Shown here piece after piece: positions 35,776-46,683 of a stretch of 64,000 nt of DNA. The position numbers and the translations under genes were made by a program. Every line of letters begins with the position of its first letter. Position 1 is the first letter of the stretch. Below the pieces are notes generated by a model that was not told the origin of the DNA, did not search any database, and saw only the letters and a list, made by a program, of their open reading frames with translations. The DNA is from Methanosarcina flavescens (GTDB lineage: Archaea; Halobacteriota; Methanosarcinia; Methanosarcinales; Methanosarcinaceae). The stretch lies in assembly GCF_001304615.2 (NCBI RefSeq), contig NZ_CP032683.1:2542001-2606000 (forward strand). The letters are read 5' to 3'.

Positions 35776-36621
35776 ATGCAAAAGAAAAGACTCCTTCAGG
35801 ATATCGGGTTGACGGCTTATGAAGCAGCCGCATATCTTTCTCTCTTAAAATTTGGGGTTTCTGGAGCAAGCATATTTCCAGGGATGCCGACGTGCCCTAT
35901 GGGAAGATATATACTGTTCTCGAATCTCTGGCAAGAAAAGGTTTTATAGAAGTTCAGGTCTCAAGACCTAAGAAATTGAGGGCAGTTGACCCTGAGATGT
36001 CTTTAAATTCCTTTTTTGAGAAACGAAAGACCGAATTTGAAAAAGAAATATTGGTTCTGGAGAACTCTGTTGAGGAGGCAAAACAGGCTCTTAAAAATGT
36101 GCAAACCCAAAAACAAAAAGTTGAAATTTTCTTGACGATTGCCGTAACTGAGTCCGAAATCAGGAAGTTTGCCATTTCTGTTTATAGCGAAGTAAAAAAA
36201 GTCATTATATTTAATTCCTCCTGCCTTTGGCATGCCAATAATCGCCAGCCTGCCGCCTGAAGTCCTGAAAGCTATTGACCGCGGGATCAAAATCAGGCTG
36301 CTTGTATCCCATCGATTTACATCGCTTCCTTCCCTTCTCTCAATTCGGGGAGAAGATGATTTCGCCAAATTTAAAAAAGGCATGGAAATAAGGCTTGCCC
36401 AGAATTTCAATTCCTGCTTCGGTATTGTTGATGAGAGTGTTGTAGTGCTATTTCAGCTTCATCCTCATGACAGTGACCGTATTCTTTCGGTTATAAAAAT
36501 CTGGGATATGGGGCTTGCAAAGAGTTTGGGTAAGGAATTTGAGCTCCTGTGGAATGGGGGAGAAAAATTTGATCTTGAAAAATTATCTGGAGGAGAATTA
36601 AGGAGCTTCAGGAATAGTTAA
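35776..36621 (+). pseudogene. TrmB-family regulator gene with two frameshifts
   Basis: Three consecutive pieces in shifting frames make one TrmB protein of about 280 residues: QKKRLLQDIGLTAYEAAAYLSLLKFGVSGAS, then after a shift near 35877 RDADVPYGKIYTVLESLARKGFIEV with the coiled coil (FEKEILVLENSVEEAKQALK), and after another near 36222 GMPIIASLPPEVLKAIDRGIKIRLLVS to NGGEKFDL. The first shift looks like two extra T bases in CATATTTCC. The C-terminal effector domain is still recognisable, so decay is recent. The winged helix is split, so no functional regulator can be made. Confidence 0.85.
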
Positions 36622-36704
36622 ATAATATACATACAGATACAATAATACTAAATTAATAACTGATATCTAATTATTCAGTTGAATTTCAGTGGGGATTGAT
36701 AAAT

Positions 36705-37106
36705 ATGGAAGAATATGGGGAAGGATGTTGCGGCGGCGGTCGTCGGGAAGAACAAGAAGATCTTGAACATGAAGAGTTACTGGAAAGCATGAGCGAGAAG
36801 CTAGGTTTCACACCACACATTCTTGAGATCATTGGAGAGCTTGACAGTGAATCTCTTAAAAAGTATAATCGATGCAATAAAAAGTTACTGTCAGACGGTG
36901 CTCTACCTGCAAAAACAAAAATCCTTGTAGCACTTGCTGTTGTTGCGTCCAAGCAATGTGAAAGATGCACAGTTGTGCAGATGCAAAGTGCACTCAAGAA
37001 CGGAGCCACCAAAGAAGAAATAATGGAGCTTATGGATGTTATATTCATAACTTCAGGGGCACCTGCTGTAGCAGCTTGCAGGGATGCGTTGAAGTTGCTA
37101 AAGTAA
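36705..37106 (+). CDS. AhpD-like carboxymuconolactone decarboxylase family protein
   Basis: 133 residues with the AhpD core: [39 protein letters not shown], carrying the redox-active CxxC (C85, C88). AhpD-type proteins act as peroxidase or disulfide-exchange partners. The N-terminus is unusual, with a Gly/Cys/Glu-rich lead ([14 protein letters not shown]) that could bind metal. ATG at 36705 is preferred over a TTG at 36696 because GGGGA lies ten bases upstream of it. It stands alone after the TrmB pseudogene. Confidence 0.9.
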   Translation: MEEYGEGCCGGGRREEQEDLEHEELLESMSEKLGFTPHILEIIGELDSESLKKYNRCNKKLLSDGALPAKTKILVALAVVASKQCERCTVVQMQSALKNGATKEEIMELMDVIFITSGAPAVAACRDALKLLK

Positions 37107-37350
37107 ATCAATTATTCGTTTTACAGAGAGTTCCTGAGTGCCTTTATTCAATTAATTGCAGTTGAGGTATTATGTAGAGTGATATAAAACTCCTCTAATA
37201 ATATCTTAATTTTTTTTATTCTCCCTCTTTTGATAAACTCATTCTATATATTTTTGAAGAATATCTATTCAGAATTTAATTTTTTATGTATAACTTCCCC
37301 TGAATTCTCAATAAAATCACATATATATAAAATTAAATTACATTAATAGT

Positions 37351-38868
37351 ATGGGAGTGAAGAAACTTTTCTTCTGGCTTACATTGGGATTCTTTGGGGG
37401 AATACTGCTTTTTTCAAACCTGGTTCCCCAGAGTATGGGAGTTATGGCTCAGGAATACGAGCCTGTAAATAATACGACCGCAATTAACACAGGTGCTGGC
37501 ATTGAATCCGTAATCAGGTCACCAAGGGTCGCAGGAAACCTGACTTCAGACACTTCGAGAAACTTAACCTCAGAAGCGGGTGGGGGGGTTGTGGAAAATT
37601 CTGAGATCACGATTTATGAACAGGGAATTGCCCTTGTGAAGGAAAGGCGAGAGATCGAGCTGCAGAATGGGGTCAATCAGGTTGAGTACACGGATATTCC
37701 TTCCGGAATAGACCCGACTTCTGTTATTATCGAGGACACGGAAAATGAGGATACTGCTATACTTGAGCAGAACTACGAGTACGATGTTTTGAGCAGTTCG
37801 AATCTGCTTGAAAAATACCTTTGCAGGGAAGTTAATGTAACCGACAGGAACGTCGAAGTGTATACCGGCACATTGTTAAGTCATTCAGGCAACAGCATAG
37901 TCCTTAAAACCGAAGCAGAACAAGTCGTGGTAATTAAGGATTTCTCAAAAGTCGAGCTTGCAGATTCGTCCGGGCTTTCTATAAGACCTGCCCTCATATG
38001 GCAGATTTATTCTCCTGTATCCGGAACACGGGAGCTTTTAATTTCCTACCTGACGAGCGGAATGAACTGGAAGGCAGCTTATGTCCTGATGAGCAATGCG
38101 GAGAATACCGAGGCAAATATCAGGGGCTGGGCTAACATTGACAACAGGGCAGGTATGACCTTTGAAAACGCAGTCTTGAAACTGGTTTCAGGCCAGATAA
38201 ACCGTGTTTCTGAAGCAGTGACTCCGGTTATGGAAGAAAAAGCCGTCGCTGACGAAAGAGCAACGCAAACACTTTTTGTCCAGGAACCTCTTTTTGAGTA
38301 TCACCTTTATACCCTTGAAAACCCGGTAACCCTGGAAAATAACCAGGCAAAGCAGATTTCTTTGCTGTCTGCTGATTCCGTGCCCATAGAAAAGAAGCTG
38401 ATCTATGATAGTTCTGTGAGCGAGAAAGTCCTGGCTTATCTTACGCTTCAAAACACAAACGAAAGCGGACTCGGGATGCCTCTACCAAAAGGAGTCGTCA
38501 GGGTTTACAGTACTGATACTTCAGGAGGGCTTCAGTTCCTCGGGGAAGACAGGATAAAACACACTCCCGAAGGCGAGGAGTTAAGAGTGACTGTGGGCTC
38601 AGCTTTCGATCTGACAGCCAGGCGGAATGAAACCGATTACCAGCGCATAAGCGATAATGTAGAGCGAGTCATCTATCAGATCGAAATTAATAACAGTAAA
38701 TCTGAGGATCAGTCCGTCGCGATTGTGGAACACCTCTACGGAGAATGGGAAATCCTGGAAAGTTCAGACAGTTATGAAGAAATCGATGCCTTTACGATAG
38801 AATTCAGAGTAATGGTGCCTGCCAGAGGGACGAAACTTGTCACTTACACGGTAGAACGCCGTTTCTGA
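37351..38868 (+). CDS. Exported DUF4139 protein
   Basis: 505-residue secreted or surface protein. Residues 1-33 form a signal peptide (LFFWLTLGFFGGILLFSNLV, then AQ). The rest is the DUF4139 fold: SEITIYEQGIALVKERREIELQNGVNQVEYTDIPSGIDPTSVII, the GMNWKAAYVLMSN segment and RGWANIDNRAGMTFENAVLKLVSG, and a beta-rich C-terminus (EIDAFTIEFRVMVPARGTKLVTYTVE). No C-terminal anchor is seen, so it may be released or held by partners. Role unknown; eukaryotic and bacterial relatives are also uncharacterised. Single-gene unit. Confidence 0.9.
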   Translation: MGVKKLFFWLTLGFFGGILLFSNLVPQSMGVMAQEYEPVNNTTAINTGAGIESVIRSPRVAGNLTSDTSRNLTSEAGGGVVENSEITIYEQGIALVKERREIELQNGVNQVEYTDIPSGIDPTSVIIEDTENEDTAILEQNYEYDVLSSSNLLEKYLCREVNVTDRNVEVYTGTLLSHSGNSIVLKTEAEQVVVIKDFSKVELADSSGLSIRPALIWQIYSPVSGTRELLISYLTSGMNWKAAYVLMSNAENTEANIRGWANIDNRAGMTFENAVLKLVSGQINRVSEAVTPVMEEKAVADERATQTLFVQEPLFEYHLYTLENPVTLENNQAKQISLLSADSVPIEKKLIYDSSVSEKVLAYLTLQNTNESGLGMPLPKGVVRVYSTDTSGGLQFLGEDRIKHTPEGEELRVTVGSAFDLTARRNETDYQRISDNVERVIYQIEINNSKSEDQSVAIVEHLYGEWEILESSDSYEEIDAFTIEFRVMVPARGTKLVTYTVERRF

Positions 38869-39149
38869 GGATATAAAGTAAAAGGAGAACACAAGAACAC
38901 AAGAAGAACGTAAGAACGTAAGAAGAAACACAAGAAGAACGTAAGAACGTAAGAAGATAATGAAAAGAGACTCATAGTTAGCAGAGAAGCTGGCGGGAAA
39001 AACGTCTGATTCGACGGCCGCCGGCAATTTCCTCAAAAGTTTATATTAAGAGGAATATGACATTCTGGAATAAAGAAGTGAAAAAGAAGTGAAAAAGAAG
39101 TTTGCAAGACCGGGTACAGAGAATTTCTGTAGCCTGTCTTTTTTCTCGA
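38869..39149. other. Intergenic region with repeats between the DUF4139 gene and rps10
   Basis: Purine-rich on the plus strand. Two exact 30-bp copies at 38897-38926 and 38928-38957 (each built from AAGAACGT/AAGAAGA elements), and GAAGTGAAAAA repeated near 39076-39100. The rps10 gene ends at 39150, so this is a convergent terminator region. No ORF is seen. Confidence 0.6.
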
Positions 39150-39494
<345 letters not shown>

Positions 39495-40763
39495 TTATTT
39501 CTGTTTAACACTCATGCACATGCCGGCAGCAATGGTCATACCCATATCACGGATAGCAAACCTGCCGAGCTGTGGAATTTCTTTTACGGGCTCGATAACC
39601 ATCGGCTTTGTCGGTTTGATTGTAACGATTGCTGCATCTCCTGCTTTGAGGAAGGTTGGGTTTTCTTCCTTAACCTGCCCGGTCTTTGGGTCCAGCTTCT
39701 TGTTAAGTTGAATCAGCTGGCATGCGATCTGAGAGGTGTGGGCGTGGAATACAGGAGTGTATCCGGCAGTGATTGCGGAGGGGTGCTGCAGAACGACAAT
39801 CTGTCCTACAAACTCATCGGCAACCTTTGGTGGGTTGTCAACATGACCACAAACGTCTCCTCTGCGGACATCGTTCTTGCCAATACCACGGACGTTCCAG
39901 CCGATGTTGTCTCCTGGGAGAGCCTGTGGAATTTCTTCGTGGTGCATCTCAATGGACTTAACCTCACCGGATGCTCCGCCTGGCATGAAGATGACCTTGT
40001 CACCCTTCTTCATGACACCGGTTTCAACTCTGCCTACTGGTACAGTTCCAATACCTGAAATGGTGTATGCATCTTCGACAGGGATCCTGAGTGGGAGGTT
40101 GGATGGTTTTTCTGGTTCTTTAAGGTTGTTAAGAGCTTCCATCATGGTTGGGCCCTTGTACCAGGGGGTCTTGTCGCTGTTCTTAAGAACGTTGTCACCG
40201 TAGAATGCAGTGATTGGAATGAAGGGGATTTCGCTTGGCTTGAACCCGATCATCTTAAGGATACCGGAAACCTGCTCGACGACTTCCTTGTATCTCTTCT
40301 CGTCGTAATTTACTGCATCCATTTTGTTGATTGCGATAATAAGCTGGTTGATACCGAGGGTTCTGGAAAGGAAAATGTGTTCCTTGGTCTGGGCCATTAC
40401 ACCATCAGGAGCTGCAACGACAAGAACAGCTGCGTCAGCCTGGGAGGCACCTGTGATCATGTTCTTAACGAAGTCACGGTGACCAGGGCAGTCTACGACT
40501 GTGAAGTAGTACTTGTCTGTGTCGAATCTCTTGTGAGCGATGTCAATTGTAATACCTCTTTCACGCTCTTCCTTAAGAGAGTCCATAACCCATGCGAAGG
40601 CGAAGGATTCCTTACCCTTCTGCTTTGCTTCTTCCTTATATTTCTCAATGATGTGTGTAGGTACAGCTCCTGCATCGTACATTAAGCGTCCTACGAATGT
40701 TGATTTTCCATGGTCAATGTGACCAATCACTGCTAAGTTCATGTGTGGTTTTTCTGCTGCCAT
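39495..40763 (-). CDS. tuf: Translation elongation factor EF-1 alpha
   Basis: GTPase delivering aminoacyl-tRNA to the ribosome; archaeal EF-1A of 422 residues. G-motifs: GHIDHGKST (P-loop), [12 protein letters not shown] (switch I), DCPGH (switch II), NKMD, and an SA-like [10 protein letters not shown] region (IPITAF). Domains II and III follow ([40 protein letters not shown]). The gene lies 358 bases after EF-2, so it may have its own promoter in that gap. Confidence 0.99.
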   Translation of the reverse strand: MAAEKPHMNLAVIGHIDHGKSTFVGRLMYDAGAVPTHIIEKYKEEAKQKGKESFAFAWVMDSLKEERERGITIDIAHKRFDTDKYYFTVVDCPGHRDFVKNMITGASQADAAVLVVAAPDGVMAQTKEHIFLSRTLGINQLIIAINKMDAVNYDEKRYKEVVEQVSGILKMIGFKPSEIPFIPITAFYGDNVLKNSDKTPWYKGPTMMEALNNLKEPEKPSNLPLRIPVEDAYTISGIGTVPVGRVETGVMKKGDKVIFMPGGASGEVKSIEMHHEEIPQALPGDNIGWNVRGIGKNDVRRGDVCGHVDNPPKVADEFVGQIVVLQHPSAITAGYTPVFHAHTSQIACQLIQLNKKLDPKTGQVKEENPTFLKAGDAAIVTIKPTKPMVIEPVKEIPQLGRFAIRDMGMTIAAGMCMSVKQK

Positions 40764-41120
40764 ATTAAAATTCTCCTGTAATTCTGGATGAGTTTCAATG
40801 GTATATCAAATATTTACTATATTAAGATTAGGGCGGGTCTCAATATTGATTCACACGTTTCTGTATTCTTACGTCTTATCAATATTTGATCAAATTTTTA
40901 GCATCCTTTTCCGGACTCCTTTGTGAACCGCTGCTCTATGAATTTCCAGTGGCCTGGACGTTTTCCCCAATATAGTCATACCTTGTCTTAAAGCTTTCCG
41001 ATTGACCGTATCTCCGAACCGATAGGGATTCTCTTCCCTTCCAGATCAGTCGGGTACTTTTTCTATCCTGCTGAAGACAGGTATAACCTTAAAAATATTA
41101 AGGCGAAGCGGAAAATCCGC
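40764..41120. other. Gap between EF-2 and EF-1 alpha genes
   Basis: Unusually long for a ribosomal cluster. The EF-1alpha-proximal part has minus-strand AT-rich elements (TTAATATAGTAAATATT, about 40810-40828) able to serve as box A. A minus-strand open stretch ending near 40890 (ILGKTSRPLEIHRAAVHKGVRKRM) is basic and Met-containing but too short to call a gene. Confidence 0.5.
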
Positions 41121-43313
41121 TCACATCGAAAGGAAGTCGGAAGCTTTAGGCAATTCCTTCTTTAGTCCTTTCCTTTCTCTGATCTGGCCAACAATCTCAT
41201 TCTGGATGCTGGTAGGCACAACGTCAAAGCCTCCAAACTCTGTGCTCCACATTGCACGTCCCTCAGTTGCAGATCTGATCTCACCTGCAAATCCGAACAT
41301 CTCAGCTACAGGCACTCTGGCCTCAATAATTGCCAGGTCTCCTTCCGTGGTCATATTAAGAATAACTCCACGGCGGCCCTGCAGTTCCTTTGTTGCACCA
41401 CCCATTAAAAGCTGGGGCACCTGGACAAAGACTTTCTGGTAAGGCTCGAGCAGGGTGTCGTCAGCCATAAGCATACCTGCCTGGATTGCCTGCCTTGCAG
41501 CAGGAATAATCTGAGCCGGACCTCTGTGGATTGCATCTTCGTGAAGCTTGGCATCTACGAGCACGCATTTTACATTAGCTACTGGCTCCCTTGTGAGCGG
41601 GCCTGCACGCATAACTTCTTCAAATCCGTCAAGCACGAGTTCCATTGTCTCATTCAGGTACTGGATACCTTTGGTCATATCAATGAAGATATTGGAATTG
41701 AAGATCCCAACAATGCCTTTTGCCTCTTCTTTGTCCATTCCGAGGTCAATGAGCTTCTGCCTGCGTTCAAGTTCGGGCATACTCATGGTAACGTCGCCGG
41801 CTTTGATAGCATTGACAATCTCAAGGTCAAGAGGCTCAACATAGATATAGAACCTGTTGTGCCTGTTCGGAGATTTTCCTTCTACAGGTTCGATCTTCTT
41901 CTTAATGGTTTCCCTGTAAACGACAATTGGCTTGCTCGTGGTGATTTCCACGTTCTTATCCCTTTCGATCCTGTGGGCAATAACCTCAAGGTGAAGTTCT
42001 CCCATACCTGCCATAAGGTGTTCCCCGGTTTCCTCGTCAAGAGTGATCTGAAGGGTCGGATCTTCCTTTGCAACCTGTCTGAGTACCTCAATCAGTTTGG
42101 GCAGGTCCTTGGTGTGCTTGGCTTCCACAGCTACGGTCACCACAGGCTCGCTTACGTGTCTTATGCTCTCGAAAGGTGTCATGTCTTCAAGGGTTGTTAC
42201 GGTGGAACCCACGATTGCTTCTTTAAGACCGGTAACTGCAGCAATATTTCCTGCAGGAATTTTGTCCACCTCAAGCCTTTCGGGACCCATGAAGATACCT
42301 ACCTGCTGGACCCTGCTCTTCTTTGCACTGCCTGAGGTGTAGACTTCCATGCCGCGGCTAAGTGAGCCGCTGAATAACCTTCCAGTTGCAACCTCACCTG
42401 CATGAGGATCAACGGAAATGTCAGTCACCATGAACGCGAGATCTCCGTCTGCATTTGCGTGGATCATAGACTGTCCGATCTCAGATTTCGCATCCCCATG
42501 CCATATAATAGGTACCCTTCCCTTCTGGGCGTCAATTGGGTTTGGTAGGAAGTGAATGACCATATCAAGCACAGCTTCGTGCAGCGGGCACTTCTCGGCC
42601 AGGGACTTCATGTCTCCGGCTTTACAGTAGTCGAATACTTCCTTAAAGGAGATCCCTGTCTTCTTCATCATAGGCACACTGATTGCCCAGTTGTAAAGCG
42701 CGGACCCGAAAGCAACAGTTCCGACTGCAGCATCAACTTTCCAGCCTGCCTTGAACTTTTCAGGGTTCATGTTTTTAATGAGCTTGTTCACGTGATCAAT
42801 GACCTTTCCAAGACGGACCTGCATTTCCTGAGCATCGACCTGCAGCTCATTGATTAGCCTGTCTACTTTATTAACGAAAAGTACGGGTTTGACGTGTTCC
42901 CTGAGAGCCTGTCTCAATACGGTCTCAGTCTGGGGCATTGTACCTTCGACTGCATCCACGACCACGACTGCGCCATCCACGGCTCTCATGGCACGGGTAA
43001 CGTCCCCACCAAAGTCAACGTGTCCTGGGGTATCGATCAGGTTAATCAGGTAATCTTGATTATCAAAATTGTGAACCATTGAGACGTTAGAGGCGTCGAT
43101 TGTGATACCTCTTGCCTGTTCTTCTTCATCGGAGTCCATGAACAACTGTCTGCCTGCAAGTTCCCTTGAAATCATGCCGGCGCCGGCTAACAGGTTGTCC
43201 GATAATGTAGTTTTTCCATGGTCAATGTGCGCAACGATCCCGATATTTCTAATTTTTGTCGGTTCATTCATGAGCGTCGTTACGCGCTCGACCATCTTCT
43301 TTCTTCGTCCCAT
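41121..43313 (-). CDS. fusA: Translation elongation factor EF-2
   Basis: Translocation GTPase of 730 residues. P-loop AHIDHGKTT, switch [26 protein letters not shown]. The diphthamide region [21 protein letters not shown], with its target His, is conserved, as is the domain V end. The start at 43313 ([30 protein letters not shown]) gives a typical archaeal N-terminus. Part of the S12-S7-EF2 operon, 86 bases after rps7. Confidence 0.98.
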   Translation of the reverse strand: MGRRKKMVERVTTLMNEPTKIRNIGIVAHIDHGKTTLSDNLLAGAGMISRELAGRQLFMDSDEEEQARGITIDASNVSMVHNFDNQDYLINLIDTPGHVDFGGDVTRAMRAVDGAVVVVDAVEGTMPQTETVLRQALREHVKPVLFVNKVDRLINELQVDAQEMQVRLGKVIDHVNKLIKNMNPEKFKAGWKVDAAVGTVAFGSALYNWAISVPMMKKTGISFKEVFDYCKAGDMKSLAEKCPLHEAVLDMVIHFLPNPIDAQKGRVPIIWHGDAKSEIGQSMIHANADGDLAFMVTDISVDPHAGEVATGRLFSGSLSRGMEVYTSGSAKKSRVQQVGIFMGPERLEVDKIPAGNIAAVTGLKEAIVGSTVTTLEDMTPFESIRHVSEPVVTVAVEAKHTKDLPKLIEVLRQVAKEDPTLQITLDEETGEHLMAGMGELHLEVIAHRIERDKNVEITTSKPIVVYRETIKKKIEPVEGKSPNRHNRFYIYVEPLDLEIVNAIKAGDVTMSMPELERRQKLIDLGMDKEEAKGIVGIFNSNIFIDMTKGIQYLNETMELVLDGFEEVMRAGPLTREPVANVKCVLVDAKLHEDAIHRGPAQIIPAARQAIQAGMLMADDTLLEPYQKVFVQVPQLLMGGATKELQGRRGVILNMTTEGDLAIIEARVPVAEMFGFAGEIRSATEGRAMWSTEFGGFDVVPTSIQNEIVGQIRERKGLKKELPKASDFLSM

Positions 43314-43399
43314 GCTAATACCTTTCTAATCAAATATAATCTAATCAAATGTAATCTGTTATATAATCAATTTTTAAATCGGGCAACCCACATAAGCAA

Positions 43400-44473
<1,074 letters not shown>

Positions 44474-44501
44474 TTAATGGATCAACGTAAATTATGATAG
44501 A

Positions 44502-44927
44502 TTACTGCAAGATCACATCTTCTATGTTATGATGGCGACGGGCAAGCATCTTAACTTTTTCAATGTTCTTCCCGTTGCGGCCTATGGCAAGACCCTTCTC
44601 TTTATTGGGTACCTCTACATAAGCTAAACGCTTGCCATTTTTGTTTGTAATGTTTACCGAACTCACGGACACTGGTCCGAAGGCGTTCTTCAAGAAGGTT
44701 ACCGGGTCATCTGAATATTCCACAAGTTCTATGGGTTTATCCAAGGCTTTTTTAACGCGGTTTATATTCTCTCCATTTTTGCCTATAGCAAGCCCCATAT
44801 CACCCTGTTTTACGACATAAACGAGCCTTTCCTCTTCAGGGATACAGTCGAGAATCTTGGCTCGTGTCATATTTTCAAATAACGCAATGTACTGGATGCT
44901 TTCTGCAGTAAGTCTTATTTCACCCAA
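44502..44927 (-). CDS. NusA-like KH-domain transcription/termination factor
   Basis: Archaeal NusA homologue of two KH domains without the bacterial N-terminal or S1 parts: KQGDMGLAIGKNGENINRVKKAL and VPNKEKGLAIGRNGKNIEKVKMLA carry the two GxxG-like RNA-binding loops (AIGKNG, AIGRNG). Known homologues bind RNA and act in transcription, and the gene is always in this operon. The start is uncertain: TTG at 44927 (142 residues) has GGAG about ten bases upstream. A TTG at 44951 overlapping the L30e stop is possible, and the longer 44502-45026 frame is not credible. Confidence 0.88.
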   Translation of the reverse strand: MGEIRLTAESIQYIALFENMTRAKILDCIPEEERLVYVVKQGDMGLAIGKNGENINRVKKALDKPIELVEYSDDPVTFLKNAFGPVSVSSVNITNKNGKRLAYVEVPNKEKGLAIGRNGKNIEKVKMLARRHHNIEDVILQ

Positions 44928-44947
44928 AACGTTGCCAACTCCTTCTA

Positions 44948-45498
<551 letters not shown>

Positions 45499-46683
45499 TC
45501 ACCTTTCCTCAGCTTCAATTTCCTCTCTTCTTCGGCTTATCAGGTGTACGTCCCCGGTACCCATACGGATGGGTTGACCGACAATAATATTTTCCGTAAC
45601 ACCCTGAAGCTGGTCCACGTCCCCGCGCATCCCTGCATCCAGCAGGTGATTTACCGTAACTTCAAAAGCTGCACGGGCAAATACACTTGCCTTCTCACCT
45701 GAGATTCCGTGCCTTCCGATCTGCTTTACTTCTCCGTCGCAGGTCATGAGGTCAGCCACAAGCATAATGTGACGAATATCCACAGTAAGACCCTGTTCAC
45801 GCAGGGTATCGGTTGCTTCCTTAATAATCGCATTTCTTGCAGCTTCTATTCCAAGCACTTCATAGATTTCATTAATATTATTCGTGCTCGTCCTTGTTTT
45901 ATCTACACCTTCAAACTGAAGAACTTCACGCAGGGCCGAGCCTTCGGTATAGAGGGTATATTCTTCCCCTTCTTTACGGACCACTACCCGCTTGATTCCT
46001 TCAATGCCTTTCAGGGTGACGTTGTGGATGCTCTTTGCAAGCTGGAGAAGTTCCCTGTAAGAAGGCTCTCCCGGGGCAATGATAATCTGGTTGTCTATAT
46101 CCGGGGAGATGGTAACCATCACGTTCAGTTCATCGTTGAACTTTTCCTTTACCTGGTCTATAGTAATGTTCCTGCTTTCCATTGCTTTTTCATGCAGGTC
46201 TATTATCAGCTGCATCTGGGAAAGGTCGGTTGTCACATCAGCAATGTGATCTATCTTGGTCGCTTCAATTTCCCAGGCAAGAGCTCTTGTTTTCTCCCTG
46301 TCGTAAGCATAGTCTTCTGGATGTTCTTTGGAAAGGGCAATTGTCATCATAGGAGTACTCGGGATTTTCCTTGCGTCCACGATTTCGATAAGACGGGGCA
46401 GACCGAGAGTAACGTTAATCTCGGCAACACCAGCATAGTGGAAGGTACGCATCGTCATCTGGGTGCCCGGCTCTCCTATAGACTGGGCTGCAACCACACC
46501 GGCAGCATCACAGGGCTCAATGCATGAGGCCTGATACTCTTCCATCAACTTTTCTATAATCTCTTCCATTTCCTTCCTGCTTACTCCGGCTTTAATGGCA
46601 TCTTCCCTAAGCGTATTAAGGACATTTGAAGGAAGAGGCAGATCTTTTATCATGTTATCGATTGTAGCTTCACTGATACTCAT
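45499..46683 (-). CDS. rpoA2: RNA polymerase subunit A''
   Basis: C-terminal part of the largest subunit, separately encoded in archaea; 394 residues. Bridge/trigger-loop segment SIGEPGTQMTMRTFHYAGVAEINVTLGLPRLIEIVDARKIPSTPMMTI is conserved, as is HLLDAGMRGDVDQLQGVTENIIVGQPIRMGTG near the end. Its ATG overlaps the rpoA1 stop by one base (TGATG), so the two are translationally coupled. Confidence 0.98.
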   Translation of the reverse strand: MSISEATIDNMIKDLPLPSNVLNTLREDAIKAGVSRKEMEEIIEKLMEEYQASCIEPCDAAGVVAAQSIGEPGTQMTMRTFHYAGVAEINVTLGLPRLIEIVDARKIPSTPMMTIALSKEHPEDYAYDREKTRALAWEIEATKIDHIADVTTDLSQMQLIIDLHEKAMESRNITIDQVKEKFNDELNVMVTISPDIDNQIIIAPGEPSYRELLQLAKSIHNVTLKGIEGIKRVVVRKEGEEYTLYTEGSALREVLQFEGVDKTRTSTNNINEIYEVLGIEAARNAIIKEATDTLREQGLTVDIRHIMLVADLMTCDGEVKQIGRHGISGEKASVFARAAFEVTVNHLLDAGMRGDVDQLQGVTENIIVGQPIRMGTGDVHLISRRREEIEAEER

